A stretch of 64,000 bases of DNA from Gymnothorax reevesii (GCA_029721435.1 CM056583.1:69682120-69746119); one strand, 5' to 3'. Counted from the stretch's first letter, positions 21,041 through 33,529 are shown. A program made the numbers and translations. The notes: a model not told the origin generated them from the letters alone.

Positions 21041-23394
21041 CCTCAAATATATTATAGATATATACACTTTCTTTTTTATTTACTTTTATTATATATAAAT
21101 ACAGCCTGCAATAAACCCTACAGCTTTTGTACTGTTTCTAAGGCGACAGGACTTTGAGACAGACTTGACAAAAGACTAAATTCTTGATTAGGAATCAACC
21201 AAACTGCTCCTACTGGCCTTTGTTATAGCCTTTGTGAAGGCACTGTCTGCCATGCTTCAGGAAGAGAATTTCATGGACATGTTGTGCACAATACAGCTCA
21301 GTCCCTATTGTCATTTGTGCTTGAGATTTGATTACATGTTGGGTTTTTATTTTTTCTATGTGGTACTTGGGGAAAAGGGACAAAAATGATCGCTACTCCA
21401 TTCAGCAATGCATTTTCTTCCAATTCTAGTCTCCAGAGTGTCACAGAAGACAGACAAATCACATCAAAGATGCATTAGATTTTGCTGTCATTCCACAAGT
21501 TTTACTGTGATTATCCTTGCTTGGGGACATTGAGTAATTGTTCTGTTTAGACAGGATTTAACATGTATCAGTATACTGCAAAAGCAACAGATACAGTGTC
21601 CTCCAGAATTAAGCACTCAATGAAAGGAGATCAGTAAAAATTACAAAGTTACCATCCAGTATAATTCAGTAATAAAGATTCAGTGAGATTTTGGTCCCAT
21701 TTGACTATAGAAGAGTTCCAATCAAAATTCAAATCAAGTTTTGTAATATTAAGATGCTGATGTTGATTACCTTTCTCAGAGGATTTTTTTTTGTTTTGAC
21801 AACAAATCCAAGGACTAATTTGAATTGAGACAGACACAGTTTTTCTTCTGAATTGATATCCTCAAAATTCAAAGACATAATGATATCCTGTCGCCTCCCA
21901 AAGATTCTGACTTAGAATTTTTGGGAAAGAGATGCACTTTCATCTAATAGCATAAAGCAGTACCTAATATTAATATTCAGTCCTTAATTTAATATCTGCA
22001 GTTTTCTTGAGATGTCCAACAGTCATTTGTCTTTTGTTCTCTGCCAAACTTACATCCAATAGGAAAGAAGATGATATTTCTCTGGCTACTATCATAATCT
22101 TAAAGGGTAACTGTGGTGGTCTCATTTTTTGTAATGTAAAACATGCCTTTCCTTTCAAGTTATGAGGAAAGATATATTTTTTGAAAACAATACATAGAAG
22201 AAAATGGGAACTCTAGATGTCTCATGAAAAAAGCAAATCTTTGTACATACAGCCTAAACTGTGCTTTCCTATAATTTCCAGGAATCGGGGGTGCCAAATT
22301 ACTTACTCTCGCCTCCTTGGTTTCCTTGGGTTTTGGTGACCTGAGCAAACATGACGATTCATACAAAACTACTAATTCTTTCCAATTACGTCTATTCTTA
22401 ACAATTTAGGCTACTGCACGGTGCATGCAATTACAACATGTACCATGGAGTTAATTGAACAGAGTAGTTTAAAATTGATCATGTAAGATCTCTAAATGAT
22501 ACTGAACAGGAAGCTCATTTGTTTGAATCCAATTTTTTTTTTTTTTTTTACCTTTGAAATCCTTTTACCACCCACTCTCCTCTTCATTATCTATCTCTGA
22601 TTAAATACGGCGTTAGTGTTTGTGTCATCAGTCACTGTGACCCTGTCAGTCACACAATCAATTTTATTCGAAACAAAAAATGTTAGCCATCATAAAAAGA
22701 TGCCATCTATTTAAAACAGATAAAAGCACAAACAACATAGCACAAGCTCAGCGGTGACTTCAAAGTTCAGTTTGTTACCTGAGTGTGCAGCGTGCTGTTG
22801 TTCTGCTTGTCTAGTGTCTCTACTTCTATATTTGTCTGTGACATTGGGTCGGCATTGTAAATTAAATACACCTGAACAGCGTTATAAAAATAATTTATTC
22901 CTTGGAAAACTAATTATTCAATTCTGCAGTAGGTCTAAGGACTGCCTCTATATCTCATATTTTCTTTCACAAGATTATATACATCTCTCGCTGAAACAGT
23001 ATGATAAACAGTAATTTTAAATATGATAGAAATGCAAATTGACCAAAATTAACATGACAATGTCTCCACCGTCCCCATATTTGTATATACAGTGTGTTTA
23101 TATTTGTGACATCAGAAAGAGTATGTTCAGAAAGCAAGCCAAAACATGTGTACGCACTTCATCTTCTTACTGAGTCAGGTGCTTTTAGCGCTCTGCAGTT
23201 CAATTGTGATGCATACAATGTGTACATGCAGACCGAGGAAACAGCGAAACAAAACAGGCCTTCTGCAAGAGGACATGTCTGAGGAATGAGACAAAATAAA
23301 AATCATGATAGAGAGGGAGGGAGGGCGAGAAGAGGAGTCCAGATACTGTCTGCACCACAGACCACATTTGAAGAGAAGATAATTAATGCTAAAA

Positions 23395-23650
23395 ATTCAC
23401 ATCTCAGAAAAAATAAATCAAAGGTGTTGAATGTAAAGTGGAATTATTTTGTGCTGTGAGTGCCACTGTGTTTTATTATGTGCGTGGATGCTCAAGCCAA
23501 CGACTAGCATTTACGACTGCATGCAGGAAAATCAATGTAACTTTTCAGTCCCAAACTGTTAAATTGATAGAATCAATGAATTAGTGTCATTAGTCAACTG
23601 ATTATTTAATGCTGCAAGAAATCAATGGCAATTTTCAATGGAGGTGGTGA
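23395..23650. promoter_or_regulatory. Candidate conserved non-coding element
   Basis: Unique block with AATCAAAGGTGTTGAATG, GAATTAGTGTCATTAGTC, GATTATTTAATGCTGC and GCAATTTTCAATGG, rich in homeodomain-like TAAT cores. No coding signal. Confidence 0.3.
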
Positions 23651-23849
23651 GGTAAACACGCAGACACGTATACCTTGTACATACTGCACGTGCGTATACA
23701 CACACACTGTATACATTAACACACACTTGCACACAGACGCTCACGCATAGTCACTGTTCCAGGGTGAAATGGCTGCAGTTAGACCATGTGTTACGGCCAA
23801 GTGGATTCAACTAGTTTTATTCTGACATACAATTTAAGACAACAATTTT

Positions 23850-23995
23850 TATCCCCCGCCGCGCGATTAGCGCGAAGTGGGGAATATAGCATTGGGGGCT
23901 CCATCAGTCCGTCCGTCCGTCCGTCTATACGTCCGTAAGGACACATAAAATTGAGGCGGCCGGGGATATTGCCATGTTAGTGGCAAACACTTGTT
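23850..23995 (+). repeat. Dispersed GC-rich repeat, copy 1
   Basis: ATCCCCCGCCGCGCGATTAG, then (CCGT)n and, at the far end, CCATGTTAGTGGCAAACACT. The same sequence lies in reverse at 56690-56795, without the CCGT expansion. Confidence 0.7.
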
Positions 23996-24716
23996 TTTTT
24001 TCCATTGGAAGTGAACTCACTGATTCTGAAGGGAAGGGGGCTTCTGCTCCTGAAAGGTATTACAGTCATGGCAAAGCAGTTGTGTGAAACTCTCCAGTAC
24101 CGAAATGCACAATTTTTAGTTTATCTAGAAATAGTAAACAGCCTTAAAAAAATCACATCGGGTCATCAATATCTATTTTGCCTCTGCGCTCCCTCTAATT
24201 TGTGGCATTCATGCATTGGAAGTCCCCAAATATACACATTAAGGGTACCCCATGCAAATCATTAACCCTTATTTGTAACACATATTATATGTGCTAATTG
24301 CAGCAGCACCAGTTATTTTAATGTTAGCAGATGCTTTATTTACAAAGGTGATGACTCAAACTCTAATTCCTGTTTTTTTTTTTAAGTAAACACTGGTGCA
24401 TTGGCAAATCGAGGGGAATGGCAGAAAAAAGAGAGGAAAACAGGGAACTAGCTCTGCCAGCTGACAAGGCAGTTAATATAAGTTCTGGAGATAAGGCTCC
24501 GCAGACAAACACTGACAAAATCAGCCATTTCACAAGCTACACCAGAGCTGTCACTCACAGTGAGAGACAGGCCGACAATCAGCAAACGCATCCTGATAAG
24601 GAGGCTACTGAGCATGTGCAGGGAAATATGTTCACATACAGACATCATCCCTATGAGAGAGGATAGGGAGAAGGGAGAGAGGGAAGGTGAGGGAGAGAGA
24701 CAGAGAGATGACACTT

Positions 24717-24790
24717 AAAGTGACCATACAAACATCCAAACAGCTTGATTAAAAATGGCAATGGAGCTAGAGATAAGAGGGCAAATAAAC
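24717..24790 (+). repeat. Dispersed repeat pair member
   Basis: GACCATACAAACATCCAAAC and the following ATTAAAAATGGCAATGGAG match 31690-31770 in the same orientation. Family unknown. Confidence 0.5.
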
Positions 24791-25329
24791 AAAAGCAAAA
24801 TATAAGAGCTATTTCAATTATCCTGAAATACTCACCGAGCAATATGGTTCCGTAGTCAACAGATGTTCGCCGACTCCAGGTGGAATTGCAGTACCCTCAA
24901 ATGAGAGGCTTGATGAGTCAATAGATTAGGTGACTTCCAGCTGCAGAAGTGAATACACTGTAGAGCACACTCCTATAAAAAGAGAGAGGAGAAGGGAGCC
25001 GTGATGTTCGGCTTATAAAGTAACAAACCTTCCTGTGCCACTGGGACAGGCCTTGGGAGAGATCCTGTCTCTGGTATGTGCTCAAGAAAAGACATCTGCT
25101 TTTTGCCTAGCAATTGACACCCTGGCACCAGTTTAGCAGAAAAGTCGGTCCATTGGGGACGACGCATTTTATTGGAAGCAGAGGGTAGAAATGAAGAAAT
25201 CACAACTTTTCCCTCGGAGTGCTAGATTGGTATCATGGGCAGATTCAAACCTCCACACGACACAAGAGCATACTAGTAGAGAAGCCTCATCCAAAATTTA
25301 ATGCCAAATTATACAACATTTTAAATATT

Positions 25330-25620
25330 GCCAGTTTATCTTATTATCCAGCCCAGCCGGACGGTTTTAAGTGTCCCAGGCGCAAATTTTAAACTGCATA
25401 TGGAAGAGCTTTTATGTTTTTCTTTTTTTTTCCTTCTGAGAAGCCTATATTTCAAAAGCTTTGCTAATAGGTGCATCACCTATTTACCTCATATAATTGA
25501 GGAGTGGGATGAAACAGCATGTCTGTGGACAATCCTGGCCCTGAACGCCTCTGGCTTTTTGTTCCAGTTAAATGCTTATTTGCATAAGTGACTCAATTAT
25601 CTGGCCAAAATAAAACATAA
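25330..25620. promoter_or_regulatory. Candidate conserved non-coding element
   Basis: Unique block ending in AATGCTTATTTGCATAAG (octamer/POU-like), then TGACTCA (AP-1-like) and ATTATCTGG. It also contains GTGCATCACCTATTTACCTC. No coding or repeat signal. Confidence 0.25.
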
Positions 25621-26560
25621 GGCCACGCGTGTGATACGTTATATCCTCAGTATTTTTACCGTGGTGAGAGATTTGGATGATATGACATTGCATAGACTGT
25701 GTTTCTCGCCCTTCAGTACTCAGATGATCTCTGAAGGATACAAGTATCTGGTATGTCGAGAAAAAAAAACAAAAAAAAAAAACACATAATAACGCACTGA
25801 CTATGATTGAATGAAACACAAAGGCTATACATCGGCTAAGGTTATGTGTACCAGCTACAGCACATTAGAAAACCTTGAATATAGAGTCTTTTCAGCCACT
25901 TGGTCACAAGGCTGTGAATTTTCATTGGTACTGTAAGAAAAACCAAATTCATTGTACACTGCACCACACTGTCACATTCGAGCAAAGACCCAAACACAAA
26001 TGCACACAACAGGGAAACTCTTCACTCTCTCTCTCAAATTTGATATCAAAAACTGAAATAACCACTTTGAGGCTTTGGATATGCTCAGGTTTTGAATATG
26101 ATGTGGCACTCTCAAAATTTATGCATGATGAACTAATGTTATACAAAATAATACAACATGTCCTGACAAGGCTGGTTTTGTCACATCAAAAAAGGACTGG
26201 AAAATGTCTTTAACACTTAAAAGTCTAAATTTGCGAAGTGATAACTGTGAAATGTGAAAACAAAAATATCACGAGTGACGAAAAATGCTGTTGACAGAGG
26301 TGGAATTTTTAAACAGAAATATTGAGTAGATACAGAATATTAAATTCCTTATTATTGGCTCTGCTTCTAATATATTAATTGTAAGACTAAAATTGCCTGA
26401 ATATAAATTTGTTATTGCAGTCAGCTTCTGCACGGAGGTGATACAGCTTTCTCATTCTGGACTCCACTGCACAGTCCTCTTCACTGACTGTCTGGGAATT
26501 TAGAGCCACACTGCCCCCTGCTGGCGAAGCAAATTAATAATTTAAAATTTGAAAATTGAC

Positions 26561-26603
26561 AAACACACACACACGAACGTACGCACGAACGCACACGCAC
26601 GCG

Positions 26604-26663
<60 letters not shown>
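26561..26663. repeat. CA microsatellite
   Basis: (CA)n interrupted by ACGAACGTACGCAC and CGCGCG words, then a pure (CA) run of about 25 units. Confidence 0.95.
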
Positions 26664-26664
<1 letters not shown>

Positions 26665-26929
26665 CCCTCCTGCCCTGCAAAAACACTAAAACTCCCCCTG
26701 CTTTTTAAAAAAAAATATATTCATACGTTTTCTTAATGTGAGTAATAATCCAAAACTACAATTCAGTGTAGATTTTGTAAAACACTAACAGAGATTTGGC
26801 GCTGAAGCCAGTAAAACAATGCAGAGGTAAAAGATAGTTGTGCTCTGTTAGACTGGGAGGACAGTACAGAAGGTGCTCTGTGCATGCACACTCTGCATGG
26901 CAAGATCCAAGCAGCATGTCTGCAAGGGG

Positions 26930-27130
26930 TTAAAATCCCCTCCACCATCATGCAACGCTCTCCTTTTGCGTTGCCAAGCCCCATTAACCCTGCTATACCA
27001 CAGCAATATAGCCCCATCAATTACACCATCAGGCCCATCAATAGAGCGTAGAGGGGCAAGGCCGGCACACATAAACATGACAAACCATGGCATAAAACCC
27101 CCAGCCTGCCTCTGTATGTGCATCGCTGCT
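26930..27130. promoter_or_regulatory. Candidate conserved non-coding element
   Basis: Unique block with the near-duplicate phrases GCCCCATCAATTACACCATC and GGCCCATCAATAGAGCG, and CATGACAAACCATGGC. Open frames exist on both strands but none has splice support or a recognised domain. Confidence 0.25.
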
Positions 27131-27990
27131 CACGCGCACTTCATCTGCAGCTCTCTTTTCTCCCCACAGCAAAGGTTCCTCGCGTCAACCGACGTACATT
27201 CACTCACAAGCGCACACACTTCACCAGCAGGATTACTGACCTCCTGACCAGCACTTTGATTTGATTCTGCTGAGACAATGGTTTCATATGAAAAACTAAT
27301 TGGATTAGACAAACTACACCATACTTATGCTTTTCACCCATGTTTAGCCTCACATTTCTGGGGTTGTTCATACCTCAGGTGGAAATGAGAGTGGAATGAG
27401 CAGTAGAAAAGGACAAAAGAACAACACGCACAAAGTACTGCAGTAGTGAGGAGTTCTGGTTATTCAGTAATGGTGTAATGTACCTTTTTCTGCCATGTTT
27501 GCTGAATACACACAGTTAGAAATCAAAGTTTGCGCTAATTATGGCATAATGGTAATGAGGGATCGCATTCTGAATTATTCCTGCCATCCATATGTTACAG
27601 CCTTCCCAGTTACCAATAAAAGCATTCAGTTGATTGGATCCTCTAGAATGTTTCTTAAGAAAGCACTTACCTCTTCGATAAACTAAATGGGCTTTGACTT
27701 AGTCATACTGACTTTGCCTTGCTCCTGACACAACCGTACGCCACAGAACACATTTATCTTATTGGACATATATCATTGGCTGACACTCTCACAAGAATAT
27801 GGTTTACTTTTGTTTTCCTTGGTTTAGTCAGCCATCTACCTGTGCAGGAGATGTACTGGGCACTGTCTTGTGGTTAATAGGTCGAACAAAAAAATAAATG
27901 CAGCACTTCTTACTGTGAGAAGTACGACCATGTTCAAAAACTCACTATACTTCCATTGAATGTTGAAAAATTGCATGACCATATCGCAAA

Positions 27991-29450
27991 AAATTTAAAT
28001 CACTGATTGAAAAAGACAAATGAGAATCTCACAGCAGCATAGATGATAATGGGGATGGCATCTGTTGTCCAAAATGAGCAAATCAATATTGGGTATGTCT
28101 GCCGTTGGTCTGCTGCCTTGCTACCATCTCCACTATATGGCCCATACCAAATTGTCAATGGTGACTTGAGTACATGTTCCCACTCCTCTTCAAAGGCTGC
28201 ACGGAGTTGGTGGATATTGGCCGGAAGTGGGAACCAACGAAAAACTCGTTGGTTAAGGACATCCCAAGGATGCTTGATTGGGGACAAATCAGGGGAAAAA
28301 GCTGGCCATTCAAGCCCATAAATGTTTTCAGCCTCAAGGAAATCCGTGCATACACGGGTGGTATGGAGGTCTGGCGTTAACAAATTTCAAGACAATATTC
28401 CGCAGTATCTTGTAATGATATAAGACTGCATTCAATTTACAGTTAATGAAATGCAGTTGGGTACGATGTTCATGGGATATTCCTGCAAAACTAGCCCTCC
28501 TAAACCACCATATGCCTCCTTGTGTACCACGCTAACGTCAGCATAACGTTCTCCTGTATGGTGCCAGGCACGCTGCTGTCCGCTCAGTAAAGCTGCAAAC
28601 GTGACTCGTCAATAAAACAGTCTTCCATTGTGCGATTGGACGTGTCTGTTCACTGAATCCAGTCAGTATTGTTGTCAAGCGAAGGTGAGGTCCAATCCAC
28701 TGAGAGGACAACACACTTGAAGATGGGTTTCCCAAAGATGATTTCACACGGTTAGGGCAAAATTCGACCAATGTGGAGGGCAACAGTCTAAGCCAGGGGT
28801 GTCAAACTGACCCATAAAAGGGCCAAGAGGCTGCAGGTTTTCAATCCTAGAAGAAGCAGCACGCCTGAAACCACTGATTTAATCAACTGATCTAGGCCTG
28901 CACAACTGATTAGTTGTATCAGGTTTGCCTCTGCATTGGTGGAGTGAAAACCTGCAGCCTCTTGGCTCTTTTGCGGGTCAGTTCGGCACCCCTGGTTTAA
29001 GCGGCAGTTTCGGGTCACAGATCATTACAAAGATGGAGAGTCCGGATATGGCAGTCTTGGGCAGGGGTCGACATACGTAGTCGTTGTGATTTTGTGGGCA
29101 GTTTGCAGTCATACCTAACTCTTCTTTGGTGACTTATTGTTGAAACATTGGTATTAAGAGCCATGGTGACAGCCCTGAAATTCCTGCATTGGGCATGACA
29201 ATGGTATGATCCCTGAGGTTTTGAGTCATCTGTGGCATTTTGAAAAATGTCTGAATTGGGACTCTTGGGGTGGCTTTTTATGGACCAGGACCAAAGGACT
29301 GGGTGTGCGTGACCCGATCATACCTGATTTCAATAGCTCTGGATTAGGTCTCACTTGTCCGCTGGGCCAATCTTGACAAAGGGTATGACATCGACAATGA
29401 TATGGTGGGGACAACTGAAATGCACACAGACCAGTGACACACAACCTTGG
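27991..29450 (-). pseudogene. Broken Tc1-like transposase
   Basis: Minus-strand relic of a Tc1 transposase. Reading from high to low coordinates: an N-terminal LRDHTIVMPNAGISGLSPW (about 29230-29160), a central SEQTRPIAQWKTVLL and the GERYADVSVVHKEAYGGLGG region (about 28640-28500), then HTTRVCTDFLEAENIYGLEW and FSPDLSPIKHPWDVLNQRV (about 28365-28250) and LPANIHQLRAAFEEEWEH. The last catalytic Glu sits in PIKH where active relatives have PIEH, so it is now Lys. Many stops and shifts, plus a hAT insertion at 28794-28994, confirm a dead copy. Terminal repeats were not resolved, so the ends are approximate. Confidence 0.8.
28794..28994. mobile_element. Non-autonomous hAT element (201 bp)
   Basis: Ends CAGGGGTGTCAAACTGACCC and GGGTCAGTTCGGCACCCCTG are inverted copies. 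Flanks GTCTAAGC and GTTTAAGC form an 8-bp target duplication with one mismatch. Inner arms also pair (GGCTGCAGGTTTTCA with TGAAAACCTGCAGCC). It is nested in the 28-kb Tc1 relic. Confidence 0.85.
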
Positions 29451-29897
29451 TCACAGAATTAAACTCATACCAAGTCAACCATAGAAATAATTTTGTGGAA
29501 TACTGACAGGATTACACTACTGGATTTATATTTCAATCAAAACAGTTATGCTGAACTGGGCTTATAAATTACAGTGGTTTAACCTCATCAAGGGTGGAGT
29601 TCTTTAGTTTACTTCAGGATAAGTAAAAGCATGCAGGCCATCTACAGGTTATCAATCAGTATTACTGAGAAATATATCTTTGCTTCAATCAAACTTATCC
29701 CACACTGCAAAGCAAAATAGCATTTGGCCTGCATGTCCATCACAGATGGTCCATGGTTCTGAGGTGGAACATGCAAATCTGAGCAATTCCAAATCTAGGG
29801 GACATGAGAATAAGTTTTACTATAGAACATACGCATGAAAATGAGCTCATGACCAAGGACAAGTACAATGGAACTTGCATAAAGAGTGGACTCCCTA
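29451..29897. other. Spacer between two Tc1 relics
   Basis: AT-rich sequence with no gene or recognised repeat. Confidence 0.4.
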
Positions 29898-31350
29898 CAG
29901 TGGAAAATAATTGGCACCCTTGACTGGCCATGTATAAATGATACAAAAAATATATATATAAATATAATTATTGGGAAACAAAATATACCAACGTGTGAAA
30001 TACTTTATTAATGTTTCAGTGGAAACAACCTAAATCATCACAATCATTCAATGCAAAATAAATTTCAACAAAATTAAGGTTTCATTATTGGCACCCTTAA
30101 TTTGGTGCTTAGTGCAACAACCCTTGGCAAGGATAACAGCATGGGGTCTTTTCCTGTCATTTTTGACAATGTCGAGGCACACACTTGGGGGGATTTTGGA
30201 CCATTCCTTTGAGCCAGGGGTCTTCAACCCTGTTTCTGGAGAGCTACCATCCTGAAGGTTATCACTCCAACCAAAGCAAACCACACCTGCTTTCTCAGTT
30301 ACGGATCTTGATGAGCTGCTAATGAGCTGAATCAGTGTGTTGAATAAGGGTTGGAGTAGAAACCAACAGGATGGAAGCTCTCCAGGAACAGGGTTGGAGA
30401 CCCCTGCTCTAAGCAAATCCTTTCAAGATCCTTCACATTCTTGGGTTTGCATTTATCAACTGCCCACTTCAACTCAGCCCACAGGTCTTCAATTGGATTG
30501 AGGTCTGGTGACTGAAATGGCCACAGCAGAACATTGATTTTGTCATCACAGAACCATTTCTGTGTGAATGTTAAGGTATGCTTTGAGTCATTGTATTGTC
30601 GAAAAGTTTACCTACAACCAAGTCCCAGCCTACTGGCAGAGGCAACTAGATTGTCCTGATTGCCCAAAATATCCAGATACTTGATGGAATTCATTATACT
30701 ATTAATCTTAACCAGTCCCCCTGAACCTGTTGAATTAAAACAGCCCTAAAACATGACTGATCCACCATAATATTTCACCATGGGTATGAGGTGCTTCTCC
30801 TCGCATGCACCTCTGTTTCAACACCTGACATGCCGATGCTGCATTTGAAAGAAATGTGCCATTTCGGTACCATTTGACCAAAGTACCTTGTTCCAGTCAT
30901 GATTTGAATGATATTTGGTTGACTCAAAGCCTTTGCTTCTGTGTATTCTGGTCAGAAAAGGCTTTCTCCTTACAACCCTTCCAAAGAGCCTGTGGTTGCG
31001 GAGATGGTGCTTTTTAAAACCTGGTGACCCCAAGATGCCACCAAGGTCCACAATTCCTTCACAGTGGTTTGTAGGGATTTTGTTTCTTCTCTCACCATCC
31101 TCCTCCGTATGCTGGGGAGCAAAATGCAATTGCGTCCTTTACCCTTGAGGTTTATTTTCCTTGTGGGGTTGGATGACAAAGCAATACTGCATGCATGTTA
31201 CCTTTTTAACCGAAGTGAAACAGGCAGTGATGTAATGGCTCAATATAGTGCAACGCTTACATAAAACTTTAATAGTGAAATTTAATGCCTAGTTTAATTT
31301 TGGCAGATGTTATTTACCATAATCTTTAAGTGTGCCATTGTGAATTTTTG
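29898..31350 (-). pseudogene. Broken Tc1-like element and transposase
   Basis: The left end is TA/CAGTGGAAAATAATTGGCAC at 29896, with the subterminal repeat ATTATTGGCACCCTTAATTT near 30085. The right end is probably near TTAAGTGTGCCATTGTGAA (about 31325-31345). The minus-strand coding part is visible at 31129-30818: KELWTLVASWGHQVLK in one frame, then HLRNHRLFGRVVRRKPFLTR and NHDWNKVLWSNGTEMAHFF, where active relatives have WSDETK. The catalytic Asp is thus Asn here. Downstream coding is eroded and a hAT insertion splits the C-terminal part. Confidence 0.75.
30215..30406. mobile_element. Non-autonomous hAT element (192 bp), copy 2
   Basis: Same family as 1094-1286 but inverted. Ends are CAGGGGTCTTCAACCCTGTT and GGGTTGGAGACCCCTG. 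Flanks CTTTGAGC and CTCTAAGC resemble a decayed 8-bp duplication. It is nested in the 30-kb Tc1 relic. Confidence 0.8.
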
Positions 31351-31689
31351 ATTTGAAGGAAACTGATTTTTAATTAAATCAGTGAATGATTTTGATTGGT
31401 TCCATTGGAACATTAATATCATACAGTACTTCTAACAGAGTTCCTCAATAAGTAGTTTTATGAATTTTTTCCAAGTATTGTTAGCACATTGCCCGTCAGG
31501 CATGCCAGTAATTTTAGAGCCCCGATTTAAGAGATATGGCCCCAAGAACCTCCATAGGTAATATGAATCTGCCAGGAGATTGTGTTAGATCTTGCCAACA
31601 CAACCATGACACCAGATGTTACCTGATCCCAACTGCTCAGCCTGCCTATCAGCTGGTGAGATTAATAACAGTAATCATAAACCAGCAGG
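31351..31689. other. Intergenic, nothing recognised
   Basis: AT-rich sequence without coding signal. Confidence 0.4.
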
Positions 31690-31770
31690 CTAAAGGTCTC
31701 TGAAAGACCATACAAATTTCCAAACAGCTGGATTAAAAGTGGCCATGGAAGTGGAGATAGGGGGGTAAAC
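31690..31770 (+). repeat. Dispersed repeat pair member
   Basis: GACCATACAAATTTCCAAAC and ATTAAAAGTGGCCATGGAAG match 24717-24790 in the same orientation. Confidence 0.5.
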
Positions 31771-31940
31771 AAAACATTGCACTTATTTTGTAAATGCAAG
31801 GAAATCAACTTCAAGAATTATCGCTCAAACGTTCAGTGGCCGGCCATTCAGTTGTCTCCAATGTGATGCATGGATAGGACAACTCTCTGGAGCCTTTTTC
31901 TGGTGGATACAGATTGATTCATTCATTCTTTCTTTCAAGC

Positions 31941-31977
31941 ACGCATGCACGTACACACACAGACACACACACGTGCA

Positions 31978-32019
<42 letters not shown>

Positions 32020-32031
32020 GACAGACAGATA
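31941..32031. repeat. CA/CAGA microsatellite
   Basis: Interrupted (CA)n with CGTGCACGCG, then a long (CA)n and (CAGA)n tail. Confidence 0.95.
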
Positions 32032-32837
32032 CATGTGCAACACCCATGTTGGATTCAGGATGCAGCATTCCATTCAAAACTTTTATCTACCTCAAGGATG
32101 AATCTCAGTACCAAGTGATTAATGTAGCCACAGTAACAGAAAAAAAACACATTTTATTCATCTACTGCAATGGGAGGGAAGAAAAACAATAATTAAAAAA
32201 AAAAAAAACGTAGACCTTGTGTTCCTCTGTCTTTTAAAAGATCTGTGCACAGAATTGATGTGGAAAAAAAAATCCTTCAGGGTTCCAACTGAATGTTGAC
32301 TCAGAGCTACCTTCAAGGAAAAAATTACAAAACTAAAGAGGAAAAGAAAAGGAACTGGCCCTGTGCCAGAGAGGGATCGCTCTCCTGGCGGCGCGCTCAG
32401 CCAAAGGCTCGCAGATCTCTGATGAAAAGGGGAAAACAAGTGTGCACGGCTCTGCTTTTCATACTCTTCCACAGACAAAACATCCACAGATGCATATTTG
32501 GTCTAAACATTCAATATAACCCAATTTAATAAAATTTATTTCAGTTAACTGTAAATACTCATGACCATACTGGATGTAGGAGGTGGCAATAGTAGAATTT
32601 GTCTTAAGGAAAAAAAAAATGCAAAACTGATATACTGCAATTAAGTAAATTCTTCAACTAATGCACTATTGGAGTGACGTGACATGACTTTACTGGGGTA
32701 TAAAGGAGGATGAATACAAGGAGGTACAATCTGAAAAGATTTTCTGGCAGGTTTTGGAAGAAAAATTACGCGGAAATGCATTGGATAACACCATTTCGGA
32801 AGACATCTGACACTGGGCCTAGCCTTCAGGAATTCAA

Positions 32838-32871
32838 AGCTTGATCTTAGCCAAAAGGACGAGAAGCAATT
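32838..32871 (-). ncRNA. U2 snRNA 5'-end fragment (pseudogene)
   Basis: On the minus strand the sequence reads ATTGCTTCTCGTCCTTTTGG followed by CTAAGATCAAGC, matching the first ~31 bases of vertebrate U2 snRNA with two differences. Homology stops just before the branch-site recognition sequence GUAGUA, so this is a truncated copy and not a working gene. It lies about 0.5 kb beyond the 3' end of the mzt2 coding region. Confidence 0.7.
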
Positions 32872-33377
32872 CCTACAGTTTCTCAAAAAACGTACAACAA
32901 CATTTACTGCTGAATGAGCAGAAAGTGTGTAAGTGCCAAGCTAATATACAGTAATTCTTGTATTTATCCTCCCAGTAAGATGACAGAGATAGTCGATGGA
33001 CGAGCACTTCGGCCTAAACATCATCTTAATCTTTTTGGCAACCACCTACAGCAATTTAAGACAAGACCCAGAAAAAGGTTCAAGAATATCCCAAGGAAAT
33101 GCAGTTTAACTGGGGCAGGTAATGAACAAAAATTCAGAACAAACTGTACAGCTTAACAGAATTTTAAAACATCTAAATTAACTTCACAGCTTCCACGTCG
33201 GACGATGAATATTTCACCGCACCAGCAATCAGTAACCACAGAGAATGGGGGGGAAAAAAAAATGAGTAGAGTGCAGAGAGCAGCAGTGTTTATGTGAATA
33301 AATTGTCCCGATAGGTCACAATGGGCTCACATGGGCGAGACCCCGCCCTCTCCTGCTGGCCCCTCTGGGCGTGGGCC

Positions 33378-33529
33378 TCAGCTGGAGGTGAGCTGTGAGG
33401 ACGAGCTGCTGCTCCCGGAGCTCTTCCCGCTCTTCTGACCCCGCGTGGCGCTGGGCTGGCGGGGGACGCGCTGACTGGACCCGTCTCTGGCCCCCTTCTC
33501 CATGTGTCCCGCCCCCCCTTTGCTGCGCA
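33378..33529 (-). CDS. mzt2: mzt2 terminal coding exon
   Basis: The acceptor CCTCAG precedes TGCGCAGC. The frame reads RSKGGAGHMEKGARDGSSQR, VPRQPSATRGQKSGK and a Ser run, ending QLTSS and TGA at 33378-33380. The PRQPSATR block confirms the frame. The exon is GC-rich (CpG-rich) against an AT-rich background. No canonical AATAAA was found close downstream; CATAAA (minus strand, 33289-33294) is a weak variant. Confidence 0.9.

Larger units (their letters stand above)
18167..27990. other. Gene-free stretch with possible conserved non-coding blocks
   Basis: No exon set or RNA gene could be supported on either strand over nearly 10 kb. Recognised repeats are sparse and listed separately. Several blocks are compositionally balanced, free of simple repeats and rich in TAATTA, ATTTGCAT and ATCAAT-type words, which is how regulatory non-coding elements near developmental genes often look. 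This reading is inference. Confidence 0.45.

Noticed and set aside
26873..27247. 124-codon plus-strand frame
   Set aside because: No recognisable domain, an overlapping open frame on the other strand and no splice context. More likely non-coding.
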